Origin: Mesodorylaimus sp. YZB2_4
Lineage: Eukaryota > Nematoda > Enoplea > Dorylaimida > Dorylaimidae
Length of the DNA stretch: 64,000 nucleotides
Reading direction: 5' to 3'
Assembly (NCBI GenBank): GCA_030248295.1
Contig: JASANH010000304.1
Coordinates: forward strand, 1-64,000
Shown: piece after piece, positions 1-10,207 of the stretch
How the letters are laid out: every line of letters begins with the position of its first letter
Numbering within the stretch: the first letter of the stretch is position 1
Position numbers and translations under genes: made by a program
The notes under the pieces: model-generated
The model's database searches: none
Told to the model about the DNA's origin: nothing
The model's input: the letters and a program-made list of their open reading frames with translations, nothing else

Positions 1-2
1 GA

Positions 3-3000
3 GAAGGCGAGACAAGGCAACGAACGGTCAAACAACGATATGAAATGATGAAGAGACCGTTTGTGCTTGGCGGAATACTGACATTTTTGGTTTGTGCCAC
101 GATGACATTCTTGCCAGTTATTAACCTTTGTTTGGGTCTGCTAAGTGGGTTGCCACTTATGCGGGCCGTTCTCGGCGAATTTAATATGGGACAGATAAAA
201 ATAAGAAAATATGCACGCCGGAAACACAGGAGGCAAAGAAACCGAGGAGTAAATCCAGATGAAGTAATAGGCGCAAATTTAGGAGAATCAATTGTGCCTG
301 CAGCAGTCCCATGGGTGGAATTCATCAGTAGTAACATACGAGCCAAAGCCCTACTAGACACAGGCGCAGGAAAAAGTTTTATCAGCGAGCCATTGTTGAG
401 TGCACTGGTGGAAAGCAATCCCACGCTGCATGTAAAACATTGCAAACCTGCCCCGATGAAATCGATCAACGGCACGGCAGCCGTCGCTCGCACCCTGGTC
501 ACGTGCAAAGTGGCAGTGATGGGAAAAACGATCACCCATCCACTCTATGTCTTGGATGGTCTGCCAGTCACAATGATCATAGGACGGGATATGATGGCCA
601 AGATGGGCAAATTATGTTTCGACTTTTCACAAAAGATGCCGGTTAGTGCAGCAATTATCGAGCAGTGCAGCGAAATTCGCACAAGTGCAGGAAAAGAGCA
701 CATGGATGCCATCGAAGTGGGAACACCAACAAATATCCCACCTCACACTGAGAAGTTTATCTGGGGACAATCCCTGTCAGAACAGCATGAAGGGAAAGAC
801 GTGTGCTTCGCAGCTGATTTCACATCGCCATCAAACGACATGGCTATCTTGATAGCGCATTCCACGAACAAAGTCAGGAATGGACGCATCCCCATCCAAG
901 TCATGAACTGCTCACAAAATCCGGTCAATCTACCAGTCGGCTTGATTCTGGGCCACATAGAGGAAGTTGCGGAAATACTGCCAGCGGATTTGCATTTAGT
1001 CAATGAGCCCGAAAAGAAAAAGGATCTGGTACAGCAAGTCCAGACAATAAAATTTGATAATCCGCACCTTACGGAGAAACAAAAGGTCAGCATGAAAAGT
1101 TTTCTAACGGATTGGGTGAAGAAGGGTATTTTCGCAAGCAGCACCCTCAGTTTAAAGCCAGCCGACATTGAAATCGAGCATGCTATCAATACAGGATCAC
1201 ATCCACCGATCCACCAACCCCCTCGTCGTTTACCCTTCTGCCAAAGACAGATAGTCGATAAAATGATCCAAGAAATGAAAGAAGGTGAACAAATCCAGGA
1301 CTCACACAGTCCTTGGGCCAGTCCCATTTGTCTTGTACGTAAGAAGTCGAACGAATACCGGTTCTGCGTGGATTTCAGGAAGCTAAATGAAATTACTATC
1401 AGAGACGAGTTTCCTTTGCCACGCATTGACGATTTATTAGACTCGTTATCAGGAGCCAAATTCTTTTCCACACTGGACCTCATATCAGGCTATTGGCAAA
1501 TAAAGCTGAAAGAAAGGGACAGAGAGAAGACAGCTTTCTGAGTACCTGGTGGTGGTCACTACCAGTGGAAGGTATTGCCTTTCGGGTTGACCAATGCACC
1601 CGCAGTCTTCATGCGTGTCATGAGCGCAGTGCTATCCGGAATCATGTGGAACAGATGTTTAGTCTACTTAGACGATGTCCTGATTTTTGCGGACACCTTC
1701 GAGGAACACCAAAAACGACTAGAAGCCGTCTTGCAACGATTGCATGAAGTAAACCTCAGATGCAAGCTTTCTAAGTGCAACTTTTTGCGAAAGGAAATTC
1801 CATTCCTGGGTCACATCGTCTCAGCGGAAGGGTTGAAGCCAGACAGCAGCAAAGTGAAAGCCGTATCAGAAATGCCAATCCCAAAAGATAGGAAAAGTGT
1901 TCGTCGTTTTCTCGGCATGTGTTCATTCTACAGGCGTTTCATCGAAAACTTCTCGAGGATAGCTCGCCCTCTTTACGAGTTGACAAAAGAAAATGTAAAA
2001 TTCGATTTTGGAAGGGAGGCGATGCAAGCGTTTGAAGAATTAAAAAAAAAGTTAACTACTGCGCCAATTTTAATGTATCCAAATTTCAAACGCCCATTCA
2101 CAATATTGACAGACGCCAGTCGAGAAGGACTAGGAGCCATAATCATGGGTGAGGACAATGATGGCGTCGAGCACCCTGTGGCTTATGCTAGCAGAACGCT
2201 GTTACCTAGCGAGACAAGGTATTCGGTAACTGAGTTGGAAGGCTTAGCTGTCTACTGGGCAGTCAAACTGTTCAAGCCCTATATCTACGGTCAGAAATTC
2301 ACGATCATCACTGACCATCTGCCATTAGTCTACATTTTCAAAAATAAAACTCACGATGGACGTTTTGCTAAATGGATTGCAAATATGACAGGCATACATT
2401 TCCAGATCAAGTATCGGCCAGGAAGAAAACACGGAAACGTGGATGCTCTATCACGAGCCAGCATTGACGAAGCAGCCTTCGCAGCGATCGAACGAGAAGT
2501 GTCGCAAGTCGATCTGTGTAAATGGGAAGCAAACGCACGGCTGTATGATCTGTCGCAGCATCAACGGGCAGATCCAGGTCTGAGAGCTCGAATCGAGTTC
2601 TTAGAGCAAGGCATATTGCCAATGGACGAGAATATAGCTAAACAATTTCTGCTCGAGAAACCGAGATACTTAATGAAAGATGGTATTTTGGTACATCTGA
2701 TGCGCTGGAGCAAGAATGCCGAACCAGTTTTCCAAATAGTTGTCCCGCACAGCATGAAAGGCGATATCCTACATCAATGCCATAGCGATACATTCGCGGC
2801 ACATTTTGGCATAGGAAAGACCTTTGACAAAATAGCACAACGATACTACTGGGACGGATATTTTCAAGATGTCGAGCGTTACGTCAAACAGTGTCCTCTG
2901 TGCGCGCAGTTTAAAGACCCAACGCATAAGCAGGTTTCACCATTGCACCCATTGCCTCCAACCGCTGGACCATGGGAGCGCGTCGGAGTAGACCTTTTTG

Positions 3001-4370
3001 GGCCGTTGCCAACCACAAAACGAGGCAATCGGTACATTATCGTTTTCACAGACTATTTCACGCGCTGGGTTGAGGCAACACCAATCCCCAATAAAGAAGC
3101 GAAGACAGTAGCTGCTGTCTTCATTCGCGACATTTTGTGTCGATATGGCAGTTGCAACGAGCTGGTGTCAGATCGAGGCACTGAGTTTTTGAACAGCGTG
3201 ATGCAGGAGGTATGCAGGCTTTGCAATATCACTAAAAAGAACACAACTGCATACCATCCCATGTGCAACGGGTTGACGGAACGATTTAACAAAGTCCTAG
3301 GCAACATGCTGGGTATTTGTATGAAACAGTATGACCAGTCTTGAGATACTGTTCTCCCATTCATCCTTTTTGCGTATCGGTCATCAATCCAGGCGTCATT
3401 GAAGTACTCGCCCTACAGGATCATGTTTGGACGAGAGCCACGTATTCCAGGGGAACTGTCCGTACAACCAATAACTCCTGCTACCCCAAAGACATTCGCA
3501 GATGAAATCGCAGCTGGGTTGAACCTCATGAAAGCAGTGATCAGGAAGAACCTGCTGGAAGCACAGGAACGACAGAAAAAGGACTATGATCGGAGTAGCA
3601 ACGACATCGAACTCCCAGTTAATAGCTTAGTATGGTTACAAAGAGTTCCAAAAGGCATGGGAGCTAAGTTGCAACCAAAGTGGGAAGGTCCGTATGTCAT
3701 ATTAGCCAAGCCAACGAAAGTCGATAGTGTTATCAGGGAATGGACAAACCCAACAGCAACATCAAAGCTCGTGCATAATAACCGTCTGAAGAAATGCTAT
3801 GCACCTTGGCAACTGCCACCAGTGGACGACGACGAAGATGAGGATTTACCTGCGACACAAATGGTCCCGCGAGTCGCACAGGAACAAGCCCACGACATGC
3901 CACAGCTTCCAGAGACGGGACCAGTCCAAGAATCGAGTGAACGAATGGATTCAGCAGCGCAAGAGATCCCGATCCGCTCAAACGACGAACCACGATCAAG
4001 TTCACCTGCTTTTCCAACGCCGCCATCTTCGCCCGCCCGTCCTACTGCCGTCTCGTCGATGCCGTCTGCACCAAAGTCAATGGTACCAACGACAAAGTCG
4101 TCTCAAACCGAGTTAGATCAAGCTCAGAAATCGCAAGTACCAGCACCGACATCAACCAGTAACACCACGACAGATGGACCCACACAGTCGAATCAACAAT
4201 ACGCTGAGAGCCAAGCCACCTCCAGTTCAACTATGGCAGCTCCAACAATGAAGTCAGCGACGTCCCAAGAGACTGTACCCGTCAGGACTCGTGGCCATGG
4301 ATTAAGGACGAATCCACCTCAGACGCAACGTTATCAAGCGTGGTCATCTCATCGCCAACAGAAGAAATAA
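3..4370 (+). pseudogene. pol: Retrotransposon pol polyprotein with two in-frame stops
   Basis: One reading frame is open from the window edge to 4370 except for TGA at 1539-1541 and 3342-3344. Domains in order: aspartic protease with the DTGAG catalytic motif (about 357-371); reverse transcriptase with FCVDFRKLN (about 1363) and the catalytic YLDD at 1665-1676; RNase H with TDAS (about 2110); integrase zinc finger H-H-C-C (about 2770-2915); DDE core with D at 2991, D at 3171 and E at 3279. The last 180 residues are acidic, then Ser/Thr/Pro-rich. The first stop falls just after the RT KTAF segment. The second replaces what is normally an aromatic residue in the region after the DDE core. No frameshift is needed, because all pieces share one frame. 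Oddity: a strongly hydrophobic stretch (about 60-170) precedes a basic segment and the protease. Confidence 0.92.
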
Positions 4371-4408
4371 GACGCGCGAGGACGCTTGCGTCTCAAACCC
4401 TGGGCGTA

Positions 4409-4935
4409 TGTGACGAAGCATTCGTACTGGAATTTGCCGCCAGTTCTGGTGATTGCACATTTTTCCTGTTTCTTGCACCCGCATCGAGGCCGCGCCAGTT
4501 TCTGAGATGGATCAAAGTTCATCAGCGGCCAAGCGACAGGAACCAGAAATGTTTCTAGATCTAACACGCGTGCATCAGATTTTGTGCTAACCATACTGGT
4601 TTTTCTTTTATGACATTGTTTGTCTGACCTTGTACTCTATAGGCACGTGTATTAGGAAAGGTATATAAGGAGGCGCACTTTCGTGTGTAGGTGAGTCTGT
4701 TCAATTTCGTATCCACGTGCGGCGGCTGTGAGTAAAGTTTCATCGACGATGGTCGTCCCGTTTAAGCGCTCGTTCAAGAGATTTCACCCTTATCAACGGC
4801 CAGTCACCGGTGAGCAATAAATCATTTATGTGGTGTGGTAATCAATAAACCAAACCCCTAGACGTTCTCAATCCAAGCCACATCACACTAGCACTGTGGG
4901 AGAAACAACAGCGGTGTGAAAGCTAGATCGTCACA
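4409..4935 (+). repeat. 3' LTR of the Ty3/gypsy element
   Basis: Starts TGTGACGA and ends TCGTCACA, an 8-bp perfect terminal inverted repeat with the canonical TG...CA ends, 38 bp after the pol stop. Inside lie a TATA box (TATATAAG, 4662-4669) and two AATAAA signals (4816-4821, 4844-4849), the expected U3-R-U5 layout. A clear purine-rich tract directly before 4409 is not obvious; the nearest is around 4360-4380. The boundaries are therefore inferred from the inverted ends, since the 5' LTR is not available for comparison. Confidence 0.68.
4662..4669 (+). promoter_or_regulatory. LTR TATA box
   Basis: TATATAAG inside the 3' LTR, about 150 bp before the polyadenylation signals. It is placed as expected for the LTR promoter. 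Confidence 0.55.
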
Positions 4936-6368
4936 CTGTTCATGATATAGTCAGTCACCCGAGCCACGCTACCACAAAAGCCACCCCGACTCTCCCGCCC
5001 CTAGCATACAAGAAACCTGTTTTCAGGCGCGCGCTCGTTACTTGTTTTGTGTTTCGCGCGGCCACGGGCCTCCCCGCCAGACTGGCGCCGAGCATCGTAG
5101 TGCCTCTAGCCTGAGTAATCCGACTATAGCAACGCGTTTCGTAGATTGAATCTGCTGTGAAGCCCGACATGTTACTGTGCTGTGGTGAGCTTTCCAGGGT
5201 GGTTTTGGGTTGTGGGGGCTGAACTAACATGGAAAAATCCACTTTTCCGCGTGCGGTCAGCTTTATTATACTGTTGAGAGCGAAAGCACACCATCCATGG
5301 CCCACCATATTTTGTATTCATTGTCTAAAACTATTTTACTACTCAATCATACTTCGTTGCCCGAGTTTATTGCGATTTCAGCAAATTACTATAACAGACA
5401 ACTTCGAAATATTTTATAATGAGCACTTGGGTCAGATAATCAGCGATGTATCGGGCGATTGATAATTGGGCAATCTGTCACGTATTTCGCAGCAGCTCTA
5501 TAATGAATGGCTGAGAAGTGCTGGCCTTTTGATCCATATCCTCTATACACAGTACGAATATGTGGGTCCTTAACAAGGGCTGGAAAAGTCGTGGTGAAAC
5601 GCTCGTCCGTCGGTCTTGTGACTTGTTGCCCGTATTTCTCTATACTTGCAACGTCTTTGCCCTGGACAGCTCACAGGCTCTTTGAAACCACGCATCTCTC
5701 ACGCTTGCATTTTTAAGTTGTGAGTTTGTTTGTGGTGAAACGCGGTTACTTGTAACATAGCCACTTGTGGCGATTGTAACACTTCGGAGTGCCTCGGTGA
5801 AACTGCGCCCTGGCGGGCAAAATATCAACAGTGTTCGTATGAACTGACATATCCAATATATAACCAGCAAGGGCCTCACTTATCATATCGTGACTGCTAG
5901 CTATTGTCAAAACGGGTTGGAAGTCTTGTGCGGAACCGGACCAACACACAAAAAAAAATAAAAAAATAAAACCAGCAGTTGATATCTTCATTCAATTTCA
6001 GGCCTTCTAATACGGATCCCTTCAGGTAGAGTGCAGGTTTTAGCAAACCATCGATTTTAGTCGGAACAATTCTGGGAAATATTATCGCTGTGGTGAATCG
6101 CTTCCACGGCCATCCATGCAAGCGGATCGAATATAGGAGACAAATACTAGGAATAAAATACCACAAGCCAAATGTTAAAGTATACATTGTGCGAAACCAA
6201 AACACAATTTTTTGATAGCAGGAGGTCTGATGGTGAATACATCATCCAAACGATATAACTTTCGTATGCGATGTCGTGGTATCCCTTGCTTAGACCGCCA
6301 CAGTTCTCGGTTTAAATTTTAAATTTCAGAAAAACAGATAATGTCACTCACATAACGTAACCCTTTTG
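4936..6368. other. Intergenic, nothing recognised
   Basis: Only short open frames without recognisable domains. No tRNA, clear inverted repeat or coding signature seen. There is an A-rich stretch at about 5948-5970. Confidence 0.5.
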
Positions 6369-7138
6369 CTAGTTGTCATGAGCCGGAATTAAGGCAATAA
6401 ACGGACGAAACGCGCACAAAACAGCAGGAACATTGATGTTTGTTATAAGCGGTGACAAAAAATTACTGCCGACTGTATACGTCCCGTATAAACGAACGAT
6501 GTGGGTCCCAACAGGAGTTGCTAACTCAACAAACTTACGGTCCAAACCATCCTTCTCTAATTGAGATAACCTTTTCTTGACCTTGTCCTCCAACCGAGTA
6601 GATAATGCCTCGGGATCATCTTTGACTTCCTGGAACTTGCTAGAATCAGATATAACGGAGTTCATTTTCGCGATGTAATCGGCACGCTCAAGGACGACGA
6701 CACCATTGCCTTTGTCTGGTTTTGTAATAATCAAGTCATCACGTTTCTGCAGTTCACGTAGCGCATCCCGTTCCTCTTCAGTCAGATTGAAGGCCGATTG
6801 ACGGCAAGTGTCTGGCACATTGAAACCAACATCACGTAACCTGGCGATGATGTTGGACCATGATAGCCCTGCGGAGGCATTGATTTTGGTAGCCTTGAGC
6901 TGGCGTGCCAAAATCTCCAATGGTGCAGCGAATGATGTGGAGCTGAGACGAGAAGGAGAGATGGCAAATTGCATCCCTTTGGCATCCCCACTGACTTCTC
7001 GACTGGTGACAATTCATGAGCTAAAAAGTTGAAAATCACCTTATCTGGGGAAAGCCTGTTCTTACCTAACTGCCTGGCCTCAAACTGTTCAAACTTTCTG
7101 GCCACGTGCGAAAGAATTGGTGATCGTTTCAACATCAA
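6369..7138 (-). pseudogene. Penelope-like RT, N-terminal fragment, frameshifted
   Basis: Two minus-strand frames continue each other. One (about 7138-6970) reads through RKFEQF, DKVIFNF and LSPVEKSV. The other (6974-6369) reads FAISPSRL, LTEEERDALRELQKRDD, ITKPDKGNGVVVL and GTHIVRLYG. These are the conserved N-terminal motifs of Penelope-like reverse transcriptases; the KPDKG block is diagnostic. The frame change at about 6970 is a frameshift. Similarity fades after HIVRLYG (about 6480), just before the RT catalytic blocks, and the fragment stops at 6369. Confidence 0.85.
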
Positions 7139-7484
7139 AGATCGCCTGCCCCGTTTACTCGCCTCCCACGTCGCCTATTCGTTCACTTATCGTCGCTGTA
7201 ATGCAGCGTATGTTGAAAAGACGATCCGACACTTGGGCGTGAGAATTGGCGAGCACACAAGCACTTTTTTCCGAACGGGGAAACGTGTTCGAGCCACAGC
7301 GGATTCGGCTATCTTGGATAACATGCTTCAAGCGGGACATGATGCTGGCTGTGATGATTTTCGCATCATCGATTGTGCAAATTCCGACAAACTTCTGAAG
7401 ATCGAAGAAGCCATCCATATTGTGGCCGAACGTCCTACTTTAAAGCAGCAGAAGGACTTTGAAACACTCACGCGTTTGCAATAG
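7117..7484 (+). pseudogene. Penelope-like GIY-YIG endonuclease, C-terminal fragment
   Basis: Encodes a GIY-YIG-type domain with the family layout: YSFTYRRCNAAYVEKTIRHL, then RIGEH (the catalytic Arg and following Glu-His), then a HDAGCDDF segment, and a C-terminal IEEAIHI ERPTL tail ending at a TAG (7482-7484). The usual Y-x-C-x2-C pair has one Cys changed to Tyr. The normal Tyr-Val/Ile-Gly-Lys-Thr is Tyr-Val-Glu-Lys-Thr, so the nuclease is probably inactive. The piece starts abruptly next to the opposite-strand RT fragment. Confidence 0.85.
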
Positions 7485-7578
7485 GTTGTCGCTACCTGAG
7501 AATCAACATTGTGTGCGCTACCATAGGTTTCCAGCTCATTGATGCGTTGCTCGCCTTACGATTTGTTTTTATCAGTTC

Positions 7579-7606
7579 CTGATGATGTCTTCAGATAAGA
7601 CGGAAC
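7579..7606 (+). ncRNA. Degenerate type I hammerhead-ribozyme-like motif
   Basis: CTGATGA (7579-7585) is followed by a stem of GTCTT (7587-7591) pairing with AAGAC (7597-7601) around a 5-nt loop, then GGAAC. The hammerhead core is CUGAUGA, stem II, GAAA. Here the second core block is off by one base. Penelope-like elements are known to carry hammerhead motifs, and this lies just after a Penelope endonuclease fragment. Helices I and III are not convincing, so it is most likely a decayed copy. Confidence 0.45.
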
Positions 7607-7614
7607 GTCGAAAA

Positions 7615-8500
7615 TAAAAATATAATAAATAATGTCGTATCTGAGTAATTTATTGGTCTTATTGTTTCTTTGAAAAAAGCATGTCTTGTGAAGGGAGAAA
7701 AAGGTTGTCCAGCCCCATATTCTGAAGGCACAAAAAACCGCGTACAGAACGTGTATTTCTGAAGTGTACCATTACTAGGGCGGTGCGGTGAAACAGCGCG
7801 ATGAGGAAAATCGGAAATGGGAATGGCGCAATCAGCCTGCAACCAGTGCTCCCCGCAACGCGTCTGCGACTGTTTGCGACTGCAACGAAAGCGCGTGCGC
7901 CGTCGCAGACCCTCAGAAACAGTAGCGGACGCGTCGCAAGCTGCAATTCTGACACTGATTATAAATATCCTGTACGCGATTATTTGTGACCTCTAAACAT
8001 GCGGCAGGGCTTTTTTGTGGAATTGCTTTCCCCGTCTATGAAGACAAGGTGTTTGCGAGGATCGACCCCATCCGAAATTCGATTTGCCAAGTCAAAATTT
8101 TGACCTCTTTTGTGTTCAGTATTCCATGTACCCGTGAGTGTATGGCGACGCAAAAGTCAAAAATGCTTTTCACACCCTCCCTACGGAAATACTCATGCAA
8201 ACTTGTTATTTGGGCGATATCATCCATATCTCCCCAACTTTTGGTCCTGGAATGATCTAGAATATTCAAAATGACCGCAAGATGCAAGAGTCAAACCTTT
8301 TAAATTAGCTCGCTTACAGATTTCTTTCATTTCGTAGGCTGACTCGTTTGCTCGTTTCAATTGTCAGCACCACACACAGCTAAACACGAAGATCCCTAAA
8401 TTCGCATTACCTTCTTCCAATCGAGTGCATTTGACCCCTGCTCTACTTCGCGGGCCAATCGCAGCTCCCTTTCCCTCTTTCAATGACGAGACCGGAAATG
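7615..8500. other. Intergenic with one dispersed repeat copy
   Basis: No gene recognised. It contains a copy (7876-7912) of a short GC-rich repeat also found at 33595-33632 and 39157-39192, described separately. The remaining short frames have no recognisable domains. Confidence 0.5.
7876..7912 (+). repeat. Short dispersed GC-rich repeat, copy A
   Basis: Reads GCGACTGCAACGAAAGCGCG followed by TGCG..GTCGCAGAC. The same core recurs at 33595-33632 and 39157-39192 in an otherwise unrelated setting. The ends GCGAC and GTCGC are inverted relative to each other, so the unit can fold. Confidence 0.55.
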
Positions 8501-8731
8501 CTAGATTACTGTGTGGGTAAAATGTGGTTTAGCGGTGGGGTTTTCTATTCCTCCAACAAAGGATGATTCTTCGAATCTCCGATCAATGCTTTCCAATAAA
8601 CTTTTGTGCCAGCCAGGCTGCCGACTAGGTGGCGAATAACTGGGCTGGAATATTACGTCGATGGGCCTAATTGTAGCCGCGGGTTGTTGAACCTTGGCAA
8701 ATTGCATAACCTCGGGTAAAATAGATCTCAT
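8501..8731 (-). CDS. Possible small protein, 76 aa, function unknown
   Basis: An ATG-initiated frame on the minus strand (ATG at 8731, TAG at 8501) encodes 76 residues. The composition looks like a real protein: IDVIFQPSYSPPSRQPGW, then a Ser/Glu-rich part with FEESSFVGG and a C-terminal HFTHTVI. No signal peptide or membrane segment is present. I do not recognise the family. It could be a whole small gene, a terminal exon or chance. There is no clear neighbouring exon on the same strand. Confidence 0.33.
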   Translation of the reverse strand: MRSILPEVMQFAKVQQPAATIRPIDVIFQPSYSPPSRQPGWHKSLLESIDRRFEESSFVGGIENPTAKPHFTHTVI

Positions 8732-10207
8732 TTTCGATTTCTTAGTTTCTAAATATGTTTGATATTATCTATCTGACGTGCAATTAACTGGGAATGGACA
8801 CCTGCTACTTAGTTACTGCCTAAATGCCATTTTCAAATGTCAATGACTAATTATCGCAGCGACGAAAAGGATGATAGCGTGATCAATGATCAATATAGAT
8901 CAGGTGGTAGTTCTTGCAGATATAGCTGCTGCTCGAACCTTTCCTGCACTCGATCACATATACTCACCTATCAATCTTAAGCTCGATATGGATATGTACA
9001 GTAGCTTCGTAGCGACTTGTGAGACTGTGAGTGTTACTGGCCGACTCTGTTCCTGAGCTAAGCGCCGAAGTCAGCTAGTTAGCTACATAGACTAAATATG
9101 AGGGCTCGATTCTGCAAACGGATTTCTACTTCTGCGATTACTTCCTCTAGATTTAATTCCTCGTGGGGCCATGATTTTCAATCCATATCTGAAACCCCCA
9201 GGATGGAGAAAATAGGGCGGGGATTGAATCGACTTAAAAATCGTCCTGGTCCTCGTTGTGGGGCACTGACATAAGGGTTCTACCTCGCGTAGGAGGAGGC
9301 AACCAAAAAGCGAGCGATCAAGCCCACGACAAAAAGCAAGCATGACGTACCAGCTTTTTGTCGTTGTCTGCGGATTTTTCTGTAATACGACTGGCATCGT
9401 CAGCTGGAGGGCGTGACTAGTGGAGCTTGTGCACCTGGTGGTAATCCCAGGTCTCCCTGTGCTGTGGTGCTTTTTAGGCACTGTATCAGGTGTGGCTATC
9501 AGAGTGATTCATCGACACTGTCTGATAACCGTCAAATTGATGGAAGACCCCGCTCATCACAAGTTGGCTATCAGACAGTGCCGAATTGGGGGAAGGCCCT
9601 TGCTCTGGGTCAAAAACAAAGTTGTTCTGGCGATTTTTCAGACAATGAGAGTTGGTTGGTGGTGGTTAAGGAACAAAAGTCCAACCGCATTCTCCGAGTA
9701 TTGCGAAGGAGTGAAGGACTAGTACTTGGCGTGTTTGATCTTTGGGTGGCAGTCTGTTTCGTTGCGTACCGAAAATCCAAGAATCCTTGTAACAGTAATC
9801 GGGAGATAAATATCAGACCCCAAGCTGACCATCACATCACATATCAGACCTGACAGCTAGTATCTGAACAAAGTATCACAAGTCGGCTATCAGACAGTAT
9901 TGTCTGATAGCCTCTTTTTCATGTCTGCTAAAATCACAATGCACTATTAGGTGCATAGCATAAAATTATAGAAAACCATTACCTTCGTGAAACCACCTAA
10001 ATAGTCTAAAAAACTGGTTGCCAATCAGAATCTCATTTTAATTCGCTTATAGAGTGCAAAGCCGACAGGAAACAATCTCCAACTCAATCACTCACTGCGA
10101 GCACCCCATCCCTCGACTGCAATCAGACCGTCCTCATTCGTAGCCTGAGTGCAGCCGACTCGCAAGGAGAAACCATCTAATCATCGCTAACTCACCAACA
10201 GGACACC
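8732..10207. other. Intergenic with a foldback repeat cluster
   Basis: No convincing gene. Between about 9494 and 9912 there are several direct and inverted copies of GGCTATCAGACAGT, ending in a perfect hairpin, listed separately. The last 150 bp before 10208 are presumably the 5' region of the receptor gene. Confidence 0.5.
9494..9912. repeat. Foldback repeat cluster with perfect hairpin
   Basis: CACAAGTYGGCTATCAGACAGT-type units occur at 9558-9579 and 9878-9899. A shorter direct copy lies at 9494-9503 and an inverted copy (CACTGTCTGATAACC) at 9516-9530. At 9885-9912 two perfect 12-bp arms (GGCTATCAGACA / TGTCTGATAGCC) flank a 4-nt loop. This resembles a small foldback or MITE-like element with internal duplication; no target duplication was identified. 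Confidence 0.55.

Larger units (their letters stand above)
1..4935 (+). mobile_element. Ty3/gypsy LTR retrotransposon, 5' part outside window
   Basis: The element is cut by the left window edge. It runs through a pol frame with protease, reverse transcriptase, RNase H and integrase, in the Ty3/gypsy order (integrase last), and ends in one LTR at 4409-4935. The 5' LTR, primer-binding site and most or all of gag are not in view. Two in-frame TGA codons (1539-1541 and 3342-3344) mean this copy cannot make a complete polyprotein without readthrough. The domains are otherwise intact and well conserved, so the copy looks fairly young. The target-site duplication cannot be checked because the left end is missing. 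Confidence 0.93.
6369..7614. mobile_element. Rearranged Penelope-like element (two inverted fragments)
   Basis: Two pieces of an EN+ Penelope-like retroelement abut in opposite orientation. The N-terminal RT region is on the minus strand (7138 to 6369). The C-terminal GIY-YIG endonuclease is on the plus strand (about 7117-7484). The RT catalytic core is missing. Downstream of the endonuclease a hammerhead-like motif lies at 7579-7606, where Penelope elements commonly carry one. Both reading frames are damaged, so the element is dead. Confidence 0.85.

Noticed and set aside
743-1483. Long minus-strand frame opposite pol
   Set aside because: It is the antisense shadow of a conserved protease/RT coding region and has no domain of its own.
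1539-3344. TGA as a sense codon (recoding) in the retrotransposon
   Set aside because: Other genes in the window end in TGA (29371, 54068) and the residues expected at the two sites differ, so ordinary mutation is simpler.
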